Assembly: GCA_037127255.1 (NCBI GenBank)
Contig: JBANSL010000006.1
Location: 80,579,850-80,643,849, forward strand
Reading direction: 5' to 3'
Source: Persicaria tinctoria
Taxonomy: Eukaryota; Streptophyta; Magnoliopsida; Caryophyllales; Polygonaceae
Length of the DNA: 64,000 nucleotides
The position numbers and the translations under genes were made by a program. Below are positions 36,669-48,264 of the stretch, in pieces. The notes under the pieces are model-generated. The model made no database searches. It was not told the origin of the DNA and worked only from the letters and a program-made list of their open reading frames with translations. Numbering within the stretch: position 1 is the first letter of the stretch; the number at the start of each line of letters is the position of its first letter.

Positions 36669-36864
36669 GCCCCCTCGCCGGCGACTCGCTCTCCCCTCCA
36701 CCTCCTCCTCGCTTCGTCTCCGTCACTGCATCGGCCAGCCTCCCCCGATTGTTTTGTGCGCTTGGTGGCTGATCGAGCTCCCTCGTCGCCGGTGACTCGC
36801 TCCTCCTCTCCACCTCCTCCTCGCCTCGTCTCCGTCACTGCATCGGCCAGCCTCCTCGACTCGC
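36669..36864 (+). repeat. Direct repeat in the GC-rich leader of the CACTA element
   Basis: Two copies (about 36669-36750 and 36783-36864) share CGCCGGCGACTCGCTC-like starts, CCACCTCCTCCTCGC, and the ending CGTCACTGCATCGGCCAGCC. Both are upstream of a splice-donor-like TTCAG/GTATGG at 36957. Confidence 0.6.
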
Positions 36865-37750
36865 TGGTTGTCTGATTGAACTCCCTCTTGATTTCCCCTC
36901 TTGTGGGCGCTGCATCGGCCTTCTGCCCTTCTCTTCTCTCCAATCTCTTCTATTCAGGTATGGGATTTCCTCTTTCGATTCCTAAACCCTAATTTATTCC
37001 AAGTTAAAAATCCCCTTATGATTTCCCCTTTTGTTATCTCTGTTGTGTTGTGACAGAAAGCTAAAACCCTAATTTATTCAGGACAAGGAATATTGGAGGA
37101 TTCAGGACAAGGAATATTGGAGGATTAGTATGATACATACATTCATACTCTTTATTTTTTTCTACCTTTTGTATGTGTTACTGTAAAATAAATATGTCTA
37201 AAATATCTACTGATTCAACTTTTCTGAAATTTGCTTTGGTAGTTCAACTACTACATAATTTGATGATCTGTGAAACATAAGGGCTTGAAGTGGATGAATT
37301 TAAACATATATAGCCATCCAGAGGGGTTCATGTATTCTTCTTATCCCAGTCTAGTGTTTACTTATTTGCCAAACTATAATTTTTTGGTTTGAATTTCAGT
37401 GGAATTGATGTGAAACTTGAAGCTAGGTAGATCAAATTCATATTCCAATTTTAAATTTATAAATAAAAATAGAAATGTTGTTTGGTTGTTGTGAAAAGAT
37501 GAGCATTTTTTTTATAGGTAAATACTCTTATACTACTATGATTACAAGAATGAAAGGAGAAGTGGTGGGTGGTGGGTTCTGCTAGAGCCTTCATTGCTTC
37601 AGGTGCATCCTGTCGATCACTAAATGAAGTGATAAGGATCATTTTCCCTATTGCAACATGTAAAATGGCTTATACATTGCTTACCGAGTACGCTAAAATA
37701 CTCAAAAGTGTGATACCCTTCTCCTGATGTAAGTCCTTCATCTTCTCCAG

Positions 37751-38358
37751 GCAATGTTAGTTTGGTCGCACGATATGGAATGGAGTCTAACAAGCAGCTA
37801 GCAGCTGGGCTGTTTAGCCTTGGGGACATGGGATACAAGACACTGTTTAAATACTGTCAGGAGCTTCTTCCCGATGGTTCTAACTCTCCTATATCTTCCA
37901 ACTCTGGCTGGAAAATTGGTAGATCAACACATCCAAGTGAGATGGATAATGCAGGAATGGTTAGTTTTTAGTCTTTCGCCGTTGTGTTTCATTGTTGGTT
38001 TATAACCACTTATTCAATATCTTGCTTGGAAAAAAATAGCATATGTGCATGTTTATATATCTTTTTGGTTCAGTTTCGGTGTGAAAATGATATAGCTATT
38101 TAGTATATTATATAGTGTTCTGGAAATAGCAACATAGTGGAAATAAGTTGGTCTGCAAACATGGTTGTCATGTATTTCAACCATTCGGATTAAATTTATC
38201 AATACACTCTCCTTGTGCATTTCGTTATTTTTCAGGCTGTTGTGAAGGACTTTGCTTCCAAAGCTGTTGTTTCGCAATTTAATGAACACTCCAGTCCTAT
38301 TTCATCTCTTGATGAGACAGTGAAAAACACAATTGGACTTCTTCTCATGTATCCGGTT
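37751..38358 (+). pseudogene. Captured host-gene fragment, two exons, unidentified
   Basis: Exon A is 37751-37959 (acceptor CTCCAG before it, donor GTTAGT after it). Exon B starts at 38236 after TTTTTCAG. Joined, they keep frame. Exon A includes SNKQLAAGLFSLGDMGYKTL; exon B includes VVKDFASKAVVSQFNEH and SSLDETVKNT. The composition is that of a soluble helical protein. I do not recognise the family. Exon B runs into the right transposon end, so the fragment is truncated. Confidence 0.45.
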
Positions 38359-38399
38359 AAGAAAAAAAAACAGTATTAACAAGCACTTTTGTACTAGTG

Positions 38400-39525
38400 T
38401 TTCAGCACAAACCTATATGTCTGGCTTTGCATGTTTTACTATTTTTCCACCTTTGGTAATTTTTTTTGTTTGATATATACTGAGAACTAAACACTCTTGC
38501 TGACCAGAGCTGAGCTTTGTTTGAGATAAGAGTTTTTGTTGTCTCTTGCTCCATAGATTTTTCAATGACATATTTTCCATTTCCTCCATTTTCTTTAGGG
38601 AAGAAAAGAAGAGTAACAGAGTATTATAAGAAACAAGAGACTCTACTCGAAGGCTTCAATGAGACATAATATGATTGAAACAGGCTTCTTCCCTGGAAGC
38701 CTAACTAAGGTCAGTAATACTTTCCTATCTCCAATAGATAATGTTATAAATGTTTATGCTTCATTTAGTTGAACATTAGAGGTGCAGTTTTTTGTTCTCA
38801 GATAAATTCACCCAAATAGGCTTGATTTAAGGCTACCCATTGAGTTCTTATCTGATTGCATCTTGGCTGGATTTTATGCTCCCTCCGATCAACTTTATTT
38901 GATGTTTTCAGGGGTAAATTTGGATCAACACTCGTTGATGTTTTACAAAATCCTCATATTACATCTTTTAATTACTGAATTATTTTACTTAGCCCTAAGG
39001 CAAGACGTCTTATTTCTTTTCTTTTTTGTGCAGTCCGAAACTGTGCAAAAAAGGCAATCCATCAATTAGTTGTTTGTAACTTCTATCAGTTCCATGTATG
39101 TTTAATGACACTACTTTTCATGGCTTAATTTCATTAAAAATAATGTCTCTTTTCAAATGAAATTGGGTCGGACTATTTTCCTTGTTCAATATTTTTTGTT
39201 GGAGTTTGATGTTGTGCTTTAAACAGTTTTTAAGTTTATACAATGAGTTTTGGCTTTATATCTTCTTAATTCGACTGTTTGATCAATCTATGCATTTCCC
39301 GGGAACGACATTCTTCTCATATTTGGTGGAGGACAAAACTCCTATGAATCTCTCGTATGTCAAGTTTCTGGTTTATATACACTGGCAGATCCAACTAAGA
39401 TGAGTTAACTCTTTTTTTTTGAGTTTCTTCTATAGTTTTAATTGTAGAACAGTGGGAGTCTAATATATGAATCAGCAAGAGGATGATATTTTTTTTGGCT
39501 TGCATCAGGAAACCAGTGGTTGTTA
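38400..39525. other. No recognisable feature
   Basis: AT-rich sequence with only short frames on both strands. I see no transposon ends or protein motifs. Confidence 0.4.
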
Positions 39526-39734
39526 CTACCTGTGTATATAAATCTCTGTCTTTAACTCGGAAACATTATGGCGCAACTCCTCTTGAATGAGAATGTTATT
39601 ACCAGTAGCAATCAAGCTAGCATTTGGGGGTGGTAAGGAAGGATATCGCCTTAGAGAGCTACCATTTCTTCGCAACAACATCTCAACCTCTGCTAATGCG
39701 TAATGTTTCAATTGTTCTTCGGCTAGTTGTAAAT

Positions 39735-40172
39735 CTACATGAAAGTAATATATGACCATACAAATTAATAATTGAATATTGTAAATTGAAAAGATCAGTA
39801 TAAAGCAATAAAAAACGTGGTGGTTACGTTCCCCTTTTTTCTTTTGATTAGGGTGGGTAGTTGTTTTTAAGCTGTACAAAACGTGGGTGGGTAGTTTTTT
39901 TCATATTTACAAAACATGGGTGGGTGGGTGGGTAGTTTTTATAATGTTTACAAACGTGGGTGGGTCGGTAGTGTATTTCATATTTACAAAACGTGGGTGG
40001 GTACTTTCGAATCAAAAAAACAAAATGTGGGTGGGTGGGTAGTTTATTTTTCATCTTTCCAAAACGTGGGTGGGTATTACATTGAGATGAAAAAATATTA
40101 GTAGATATTTATATGATCAAATTAAGATATTAAGGAAACCAATAGCTAAGAAAAAAAATAGATTGCGCAAAC
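39735..40172 (-). other. Intron of the Helitron gene with G-rich tandem repeats
   Basis: Flanked by CCAG/GTTTGC and CATGTAG/ATTTAC on minus. Removing it restores the usual protein order. From about 39865 to 40080 the plus strand has six or seven degenerate units of roughly 35-50 bp, each with CAAAACGTGGGTGGGTAGTTT. Confidence 0.6.
39918..39932 (+). other. G-quadruplex-forming run
   Basis: GGGTGGGTGGGTGGG: four G triplets with single-base T loops, inside the intronic repeats of the Helitron gene. Confidence 0.75.
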
Positions 40173-41206
40173 CTGGCATCCTGAGGTGATGTCTTTGCTG
40201 GATAAGAATATCTTCGGACAACAAATGCCAAGTTTTAGCCCACACAAGCTCAGGTTGACACATGACACCAGATAGTAACAACATGACAAATAAAGTTCGT
40301 AAGTAATGAGCAGATCCCCAAAAGCTTGCCTCAATGATCCCATTAATGTACTCTCGTTCATCATCTAGCAACCCTAATGCATAGCAAGCATCTTTGAAAG
40401 AGGGGTGAACAACATTGTTCACGGTTCGGAGATCGGCATAGGAGGTTGCTCCACAAACTTGATTCAATAACAGCCGTAAATAATACAACTCTCCAGCACC
40501 AGGGTTAATATGATAAAGACGGCCAATTGAGAAACCTCTCTTTCGTGGTGACCATTCTTTGCGCTGGGCATTCCAGACAAACTTGGTGGGGAACTCGGCA
40601 TATGTCAACCGTCTGCCATCTTTAAATTTGTTATTGTATTCCATCCATGCTAAAAACATTGAATTCCCTACACCCGGGTTATTGAGAACTGCTTCAATGG
40701 AATCATCATCTGCAAAAACTATGTTTTGCTCATCGGGCAAGTGAAAGGATAATCGCTCAACTGTTGGAGTACGAAACTGGATTTCAAATCCAAATATCCG
40801 CCATACTGCTTCACAGGGGGAGATGTACCTACAGTTGTAGTACCTGTCAATCTCATCAACATCTTTGGAAGCCGAAGACCCAGAATCAATATAAGCCCGT
40901 ACTCTATCATGCCCCTTGCTAATGTACTTGAACAAATACTTGATGGATCTAGCTTGATTACACCATTCGACATTGATGTGAGCATTATATTTCAAGAGAA
41001 GGGCCTTATTGTAAGGAACCACAAACCTATTGTCGACGGTAACATCTCCTTTCTGAATAGTTACCCCATTATCACGCCTCATGTACAGAGCATAACCCTC
41101 CTCATCAAAAGGGGTTGCGTCTGTAAACTTCTTGGGAAAGTATTTATTACATGCGCCGGTCTTCATACATGGAGACTTAGTGTTTGAAAGACCACATGGA
41201 CCATGG

Positions 41207-41341
41207 ATCCACTCATGATATAATTAAATATATAAGTAAAACGTGTGTTTATTGAGCAAAAGTAAATTGAGTACACATATAAGTAAAACTTGTGTTTATA
41301 TACCATCAAATCCACTCATGATATAATTAAATATATAAGTA
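41207..41341. repeat. Short direct repeats beside the Helitron fragment
   Basis: A block of about 31 bp (TCCACTCATGATATAATTAA and onward) occurs at about 41208 and 41311, and AAGTAAAAC(G/T)TGTGTTTA occurs at 41234 and 41281. The first copy overlaps the end of the Helitron coding sequence, so this is a local duplication at the fragment's edge. Confidence 0.6.
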
Positions 41342-42100
41342 GATTCAGCCACAAAAAAATATTTGTGACAGATGATCCCTCATAGCTTTAAAGGATGTGA
41401 AATATTCAAAGAGCTCAATATGTCCAAGTAATTAGAAATCCAATGAGCTAAGAAAATATGACATATTGCTACTATAATTACAAAAATGGAATGACTTATG
41501 AACGCATATAAAAAATTTCGCTTACCTAAAAATCCAAGCCCCCTAAAACCAAGCGATAACCTGTTGCAGAATCTATCCAGCCTGTGAAACTTCATAATTT
41601 AGTTAACTGTATCTAGGAGTAACTAAAGAAACTGTTTAAAATTCAAATGAAGCCATCAAAGTTCAGACTATTGAGTGAAGGTTGCTGTATCAATGCTCAA
41701 TGGTCAGTAGCCCATTAAGGCTTGTTAAATAAATCACGAAATCTATTTCATTTGCCTATTCTAATTATATTCCCTGGAGGAATCTTGCTACATAACATGT
41801 AAAATATATTTATCTTGTTACGTTATGTCAGATCTTCCATTTTTAAATATCCTTTCATTCTTTTCAACCATCTGAGTCCCTTGTGTATGTTCCTAAAACC
41901 TTTTAATCCTTATCTCATATGGTTCACATGCCTCAAATTTGAACCAAAAAAATTAGGCACATAAGAGAACCATAGCAAATTTACTTTTCAGTGTCTTTTC
42001 AATATATTTCTGGCTGCAATTTGCGATAAAATCAAAGAGTTCATATAATCAATAATTTATTGCCTTAGCCAGATTGGGAAAATTTTCAGGAAATAATTAC
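41342..42100. other. No recognisable gene
   Basis: AT-rich sequence between the Helitron fragment and the hydroxylase fragment. A splice-acceptor-like CACAG/GCTGGA on minus near 41580 could start the next hydroxylase exon, but the codons after it do not fit the family. Confidence 0.3.
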
Positions 42101-43293
42101 CAATGGGAAATACGTCTCTCCCCCCTCAACATTATCACTTAAATACATCAGCATCGTTGCTATCCTTTGGCTACCACGTTTAATGTTGAATTGAAATGAG
42201 AAACAAAAGACCTTCTTCAGGAACTGAAGGAATTAGGTGGGCAATAAAAGTCGAAGGCAAGTAATGTAAAGCTCATTGAATAAAGAAAACTCACAGAATC
42301 AGAGAAATAATCATGATGAGGACGGTAATACTGATTGTGCTCATACCTGTGCATCTGCAGGTGTTAGCCTATATTATAAAAACAGCTAGTTTTACTTTAT
42401 CCAAAGCAAGCTCTTTTCATATCATGTAAACCTACCTCAAAACTTGAATAAGCTCACCATTTTCAATCGGTACTTGAGAATAGACAGAAATTCTCTTTTC
42501 AATTGCTTGTTAGGCATAGAAAATGGTGAGCTTTCATGCACGTGCAATTTCAACTTTCATGCTAGGGAATCATGGCATAGAAGACAAGTGAAGACTGAAA
42601 TTGACCTGTATCATTGGATACTTCCTCTCCCCTGAATTTAAAAACATGCCCGAGCTTGTCCTAACTTCGCTTTTAACTCCCTACATTTCATACACAAATC
42701 AATGCGTGGATGAGTAGGTGTACAACTATAAGAAATTGCCACAAAAAGGCTAAGAGAAACATATTTTGTTCACTCAAATTACCATACAAAGGCTAAGAGA
42801 ACCATATTTTGTTCAGTGGAAATTTATGTTTTTAAAAGAAAAGATCTTGCATTGGATATGTACTTTTGTGTCTTGCATATGGATAAATATTAATATGATC
42901 TAGTAGAACATTTGTGAGAAATTATCTTTCGACAGGCCAAAGGCAAATAAAAGAGAAACACTATTCTTTCTTTGAAAAACATTTCTGTCATTTAGAAAAC
43001 ATTAGCAAAAAGCAAGTACATGTCAAAAAATTACCAGACTAAAACAAAAGGCATTTGATAATAGATTCATACTGCAAAAAAGTCATCTCCACATTGATGA
43101 AGTCATCTCCACATTTGATAATAGATTCATATGCCAAGAAAAAGCCATTTTTTCCTGCATTGCTTTATTAATACTCAAAACAAGAGACTACACCAAAGAG
43201 ATAGAGAAAGATGCAAACCTTTCCAGTTTTTGTATCAACAACGGTAGAAAGTTGAAGACGTGGCGAAGCAATTCCACGAAGATAATCACACTC
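42101..43293 (-). pseudogene. Prolyl 4-hydroxylase gene fragment, five exons, broken
   Basis: Exons on minus: 43293-43219 (ECDYLRGIASPRLQLSTVVD), 42680-42606 (VRTSSGMFLNS), 42505-42436 (IEKRISVYSQVPIENGELIQ), 42346-42295 (YYRPHHDYFSD, with the H and D iron ligands), 42190-42101 (QRIATMLMYLSDNVEGGETY). This is the middle of the plant Golgi/ER prolyl 4-hydroxylase that modifies wall glycoproteins. The N-terminal membrane anchor and the last exons with the second iron His and the 2-oxoglutarate Lys are missing. Two acceptor sites are damaged by G-to-A changes on minus: before exon 3 (AACAAG, which shifts the frame) and before exon 5 (TTTCAA). It is a pseudogene or a captured fragment. Confidence 0.85.
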
Positions 43294-43859
43294 CTGCAAA
43301 GTCAGAAATATATCAAACAGGATGGGTGAAAAAGGGAGTCCATGGCCTATCGATTTTTTAGTCAATGCTACTCTCATTCTTCCTCCAATAGATTAAGTTT
43401 TTTAGATGAACAACTTCATCCCATTAAGAATCGTCTTCTCAGAAGCAGGAAGTTACATGAAAGGAAAAATATGAAAGAAAGCATGCTTACTTTTTACGTA
43501 CCAATTAGTTCAATAATAAATAGATAGGTGCAAATTGTGATTTTGTTCACAAGATGGATCAATTCTTTATTTGATTACCACGGATATCCATACCCACTAA
43601 TGGCAGTGCAACGAATGGAGTTAACCTCATCCCCTTCATCAATTTCATACTTATAGAGAAAATTGTGAAATCTGTTTCCCATTTAAATTGACCACTTATA
43701 GGGCAAATCTTGTTTTAGTTATTCAAATACACATCAATGTGCAAGATGGAAAATTTTCAGTCGGATAAGCACAAAGCAAGGATGCGGATAGGGACTTAAG
43801 ATTATTTCTTCCAATAACCTAAAGAAGTTCAAGTATAGAATAGATTGATGAACTTACTT

Positions 43860-44140
43860 GAGTTGGCTCCATGTCACCACTTCCCTTTGCAAATGCAGCT
43901 GCAGATGTTCTTCCGGAATATCCCTTGATGGTCAGAAGAGGGCCACCAACATTTAGCATTATTTTGCTAACTGAAATTCACTTCCTGATTTCCACGACAT
44001 CAAGAGGTAATGTACTGAGATTGTACCTGGATTCGGCTGCGAAGGACCTCTCCTCACATTGAAACAGTTGGTGGCCTTCATGAAATTCAGAGCAGCTTCT
44101 TGAAACTTGCTATTCTCCTTCTTGATTCTGGTTCAAACTC
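43860..44140 (-). other. Exon-like sequence, unidentified
   Basis: On minus, a frame ending ...FAKGSGDMEPTQ is followed by a good donor (CAA/GTAAGT at about 43859), and another ends ...FMKATNCFNVRRG near 44060. They may be exons of one captured gene. I do not recognise the family. Confidence 0.25.
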
Positions 44141-44858
44141 ACCTCCAATGAGTCATCTGCGAGAAGCACCCCCTGGCTCATCCTGGATTTCGGCCTCTCC
44201 ATCGACAATCTGAATCTATCGAACTTCGTAACCTTGACTATTCTCAACTTCTTCAATCTCCTCCTTGGTTCATCTCATTGTTTTGAAGAATTGACTCCAC
44301 TACTACAACACTCATTCCTTCCTACATCAGAAACAAAATTCCAGATTCCCTAATTTTCACCGGTAACAAAAAAACAAAAAAAAACCGAGTCCGCATAGTT
44401 TCAGATTATGCACAAATCCAACCACTAACAACCAAATAACCAAAATTCTAAACAAACACTACACATTTCAGAGGGCAATGAAATTGATACCTTTTTATGC
44501 AATGTCTGATTGAATTAATGATTGGCGGTACCGAACTATCAAAGGATCAACCAAAACCCTAGAATTGAATATTTAATCTAGGGATTTAGGTTTAATTAGT
44601 AGAAGGAAACCTCGATGGCAGGATGTCAAGAAGAAGCAGGGCTTGGACCGTGCTTTGTTGCGCAATCTGGAGAAATCTCCTATGTCGTCGTCAAACAGCC
44701 TGTAGGGTTGTCGGAGAGGCCCTGCTTTCGGAGTGTCCTCTCCAGCGTCTTCAGCCGCGACCACAACGACCCTATCGCTCTCCTGTACACCCATCGCCGC
44801 CGTAGCAGCCAATAGTACCGCCGGCAGCAACGCCGAGACGGAGGGGTAGGGTTAGAAT

Positions 44859-44957
44859 GTCAGGCTGGATTCGGAGCAGGGCGAATGCGAAGAGGAAGGT
44901 GAAGGCGCCGAGGATGGTGACGCACGCCGAGACTCCGACGCCGGAAAGAGTCGCCAT
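44859..44957 (-). pseudogene. N-terminal exon fragment of an OSCA/CSC1-like channel gene
   Basis: The minus-strand ATG at 44957 starts MATLSGVGVSACVTILGAF and continues to FALLRIQP. This matches the conserved first transmembrane segment of plant hyperosmolality-gated calcium channels (usual form MATLxDIGVxAxxNIxxAFxFLxAFAxLRIQP). After RIQP the family sequence (NDRVYFPKWY) does not follow; the frame runs on into unrelated sequence. Only the first exon piece is here. Confidence 0.7.
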
Positions 44958-45295
44958 TGAAGTTGGATGGAGATAGAAACAGGAGGTCAATTGTGGAGGA
45001 AGGAACGGCGAGGGTTTCTACCAAATCGCACGAAGGATGAGAAGATCTCTCTGAGAATTAGTTGTTGATGGAGAAAGCGGGTTGTGTACCCACTCCGAAG
45101 GAACGTGTGAGAGAGAATCCACCTTCTCCTTGAGCAGTTGAGCAGTTTATATCCACGCTGGTATAAAATTGATTTGTTGGAGGCTGACATGGAGACTCCA
45201 ACCATTGAAATAAGGAAGGGATGCTCTCTCCTTTTAACATCTGGATTCTAGGAATTTGGTGATGCCAGGTAGGAGAAGATTGCTTCTGCTTTTAG
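44958..45295. other. Upstream flank of the OSCA-like fragment
   Basis: It could be the 5' UTR and promoter carried along with the fragment. I see no clear TATA box and no frame with a recognisable domain. Confidence 0.3.
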
Positions 45296-47724
45296 GTAAT
45301 AGATTCCATGTTATTCCATGTTATTCTTATTGCAATATAATTAATAGGTACATTTCTTTTGTAACAAATTTAATTTAAATATAATAGTTGACATTCAGAG
45401 TAACATTAATTCATGAAATGTAACATTATTCGTTATATGTAACATATTTGATTAAAGGCAACAAACTTTACAAAGGTAACATTTAAAGAAGTAATTTGGT
45501 CCAAAGGCCGAAGGCATTTGGACCAATTACTAAATGGCCTAAAGGCTTTTATTTGCTAGTAAATGGCCAAAATTTTTTCATAATACCACCTTTACCCCTA
45601 CCTTATAAACCCCCGTCCTCTGCTATTCCTTCTCTTCTCCAAACGCGCTTGGATCTCATCGTTCGTCTTCGTCGAGGTCCTCTCGGGTCTTGTGAGCGAA
45701 ATCCGTCCCTTCTCCTCTCAGATCCGCCTGGTCGATGATGACTCCCTCCGCCTGGCCGTCGATGATGACTCTCTCCGGATCTCGGTTCCTGATCGCGCCC
45801 TCTCGGAGATTGCGGAAGCCTCCGGGTCTCTGACCTTCCGACTCGGCTGCGGCGACGATTGCGGAAGCTCCTGATTGCGGATCTCGGTTCCTGATCGGCG
45901 ACGGCGGCGATGATGACTGTCTACAGTTCCCAGGTCCTTGAATGTTTAATTGGTGAGGGTTTTTGCTCGTTTTCTTCGTTTTTAGGCTTTGTTTGTGGTT
46001 AATCGTGTGAATTTAGTTTTAATTTTGGGGTTTCTGTGTATTGATGGATTGTTAGTTATCGATCAGGCTCAGCTGCTAGTGTGATTGGTTTTTAGGATTG
46101 AATTCGGTTTTAAAGGGCTGTAATTCTCCAATTATGGATGGATTTGGAGTAGAATACTTGTTTTATGCGTTCGCTGTGATAATTGTTGTTGGTGATTGCT
46201 ATCCGATACTTGGGATTTCAACAGGATTCGGCGATGGAAGAGACCAAGAAATTGGAGGAGGCAAAGTTAACTTCAGCTGCTGCTTTTGTGGAAGAAGGTA
46301 TACAGATGCTTGCGATGGAAGAGACCAAGAAATTCTGATTGGTTTTCATTTGTAAGAAATTGGAAGGGCTTCAATTAGAGTAGTATGAGTTCACGCACAT
46401 GAAATTCAATTGTTGATTGGTTTTCATTTGTTATATTCTTCCATGGGAAGGTGTTGCTTCATGTAAATGGAATGCTCTTAGTTGACCAGTTATAATTACT
46501 TTTAAATAAACATTAGCAATGTTGAAAGTTTAATTATTCTTTTTGCACTAATTCTTCTGAGCATACGAAGCTAGGTGACACATGTTAAACGAGATTGCTT
46601 TGAACACCTTCTTTACATTCTTTACATTAAATTCCTAATCACCCCATTTTTTTATAAAATGTGCTCGGTATTTTTTTAGTTAGCGATAAGGGTGGTGACA
46701 GTGATAAGGGTAATGTGGGTGGTGACAGTGCCCACTGATAAAGGTGATTACAGTGTTTTTGTCACTTTTTTTTAGTGATTACAGTGTCTATGACCCTTTT
46801 TAAACAGTGGTTACAACGTCTATGTCCATCTTACCCATTCATATATTAGATGAGAACTGTCACCACATGAATATCGGCTTCTCATTAGCCCCTATATGGT
46901 TTGTGCTTCCCTTTTCCTAGGGTTTTCTTTTGATTATAGTGTTTATGACTCTTTTCATAGTGGTGACAGTGTCTATAAAGTTGTTTTTGTTTTGGTTACA
47001 ACGTCTATAGGGTTTTCCTTTTGATTACAGTGTCTATGACCATGTTTTTATAGCGGTGACAGTGTCTATGACCCTATTTTTATTTTGCTTACAACGTCTA
47101 TGACCCTCTTAACCATTCATATAGTATAGGAGAACTGTCACCACATTTATTTTGGCTTCTCATTAGCCTCTATAGGATTTGTGCTTTCCTTATCATATGA
47201 TTTTCCTTTGATTACAGTGTCTATGACCATGTATTTATAGTGGTGACAGTATCCATGGCTTTATTTTTATTGTGCTGACACTACTTTCAAAAAATCTTGA
47301 AAACTAGAAATTAGAAATTAGAGAAGAACTGTCACCACATATATTTTGGCTTCTCATTAGCCCCATAAGGTTTGTCTCTTCCTTGTCTTAGGGTTTTCCT
47401 TTGATTACAATGTCTTTGACACTTTTTTTACAGTGGTGACAATGTCTATAACCCTGTTTTTATTTTGGTTACAACCTCTATATGGTTTCCTTTGATTACA
47501 TTATCTATGACCTTTTTTTCATAGTGGTGACAGTGTTTATGACCCGGTTTTTATAGTGGTGACAGTGACTATGACTCTCTTACCCATTCATATGTTGAAG
47601 GAGAACTGTTCACCTAATGTCTTTTGGCTTCTCATTAGCCCCTTTAGGGTATGTGCTTACCTTGTCCTAGGGTTTTCCATTTGGTGACAACAATCATCTC
47701 TTAACGACGTACTGCACTTAACAT

Positions 47725-47786
47725 TTTAGGGTTTAGGGTTTAGGGCCTTGGCCCTAAACCCTAAAGACTTAACCCTAAACCCTAAA
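47725..47786. repeat. Inverted telomere-like repeat, copy 1
   Basis: Three TTTAGGG units, a CCTTGG spacer, then CCCTAAACCCTAAA, a short break, and another CCCTAAACCCTAAA. The arms are complementary and could form a hairpin of about 14-21 bp. Confidence 0.85.
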
Positions 47787-48193
47787 TCATAATGTACATC
47801 ACATGTTCTTTTGGCTTCTCATTAGCCCCTTTAGGGTTTATACTTCCCTTTTCCTAGGGTTTTCATTTGATTACAGTGTCTATGACCCTTTGTTCACAGT
47901 GGTGACAGTGTCTATACCACTGTTTTTATTTTGGTTATAGCGTCTATAGGGTTTTCCTTTTGATTACAGTGTCTATAACTTTGTTTTTATAGTGGTGACA
48001 GTGGCTATGACACTCTTTTTATTTTGATTACAGTGTCTATGACCCTCTTACCCATTCATATATTGAAGGAGAACTGTCCACCTAATGTCTTTTGGCTTCT
48101 CATTAGCCTTTTTAGGGTTTGTGCTTACCTTGTCTTAGGGGTTTCCATTTGATGACATCAATTATCTCTTAACGACGTACTATACTTAACATT

Positions 48194-48264
48194 TTAGGGT
48201 TTAGGGTTTAGGATTTAGGGTTTAGGCCCTAAACCCTAAAGACTTAACCCTAAACCCTAAACCA
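48194..48264. repeat. Inverted telomere-like repeat, copy 2
   Basis: Same layout as 47725-47786 with one extra degenerate unit. Both copies sit at the same place inside a satellite unit, so they were amplified with it. Confidence 0.85.

Larger units (their letters stand above)
36283..38399 (+). mobile_element. CACTA (En/Spm-type) DNA transposon, non-autonomous
   Basis: Terminal inverted repeats start CACTAGTACAAAAGTG at both ends (36283 and, inverted, 38399) and stay similar for 27 bp, with 25 matches. The left subterminal region (36300-36540) has nine ACCGGT motifs, as expected for transposase-binding repeats. There is no transposase. Inside are a GC-rich leader with a 100-bp-scale direct repeat and two spliceable exon-like blocks from a host gene. 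The three bases outside the ends (ACC and TTT) do not match, so no target duplication remains. Confidence 0.75.
39526..41215 (-). pseudogene. Helitron Rep/helicase protein fragment
   Basis: The minus-strand segment 41215-40173 reads HGPCGLSN..SPCMKTG at its start and contains KYLFKYISKGHDR, CEAVWRIFGF, YAEFPTKFVW and SFWGSAHYLRTLF. These are conserved blocks between the Rep-like N-domain and the PIF1-type helicase of plant Helitrons. An intron (40172-39735, GT-AG) joins it in frame to DLQLAEEQLKHYAL...LIQEELRHN at 39734-39540. The HUH endonuclease part and the helicase core are missing, so it is inactive as it stands. Confidence 0.85.

Noticed and set aside
36598..36943. Glu/Arg/Gly-rich minus-strand frames of 71 and 106 codons
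   Set aside because: Antisense of the repeated GC-rich leader of the CACTA element. No domain.
36280..38402. Target duplication of the CACTA element
   Set aside because: The flanking triplets ACC and TTT differ, so no duplication can be claimed.
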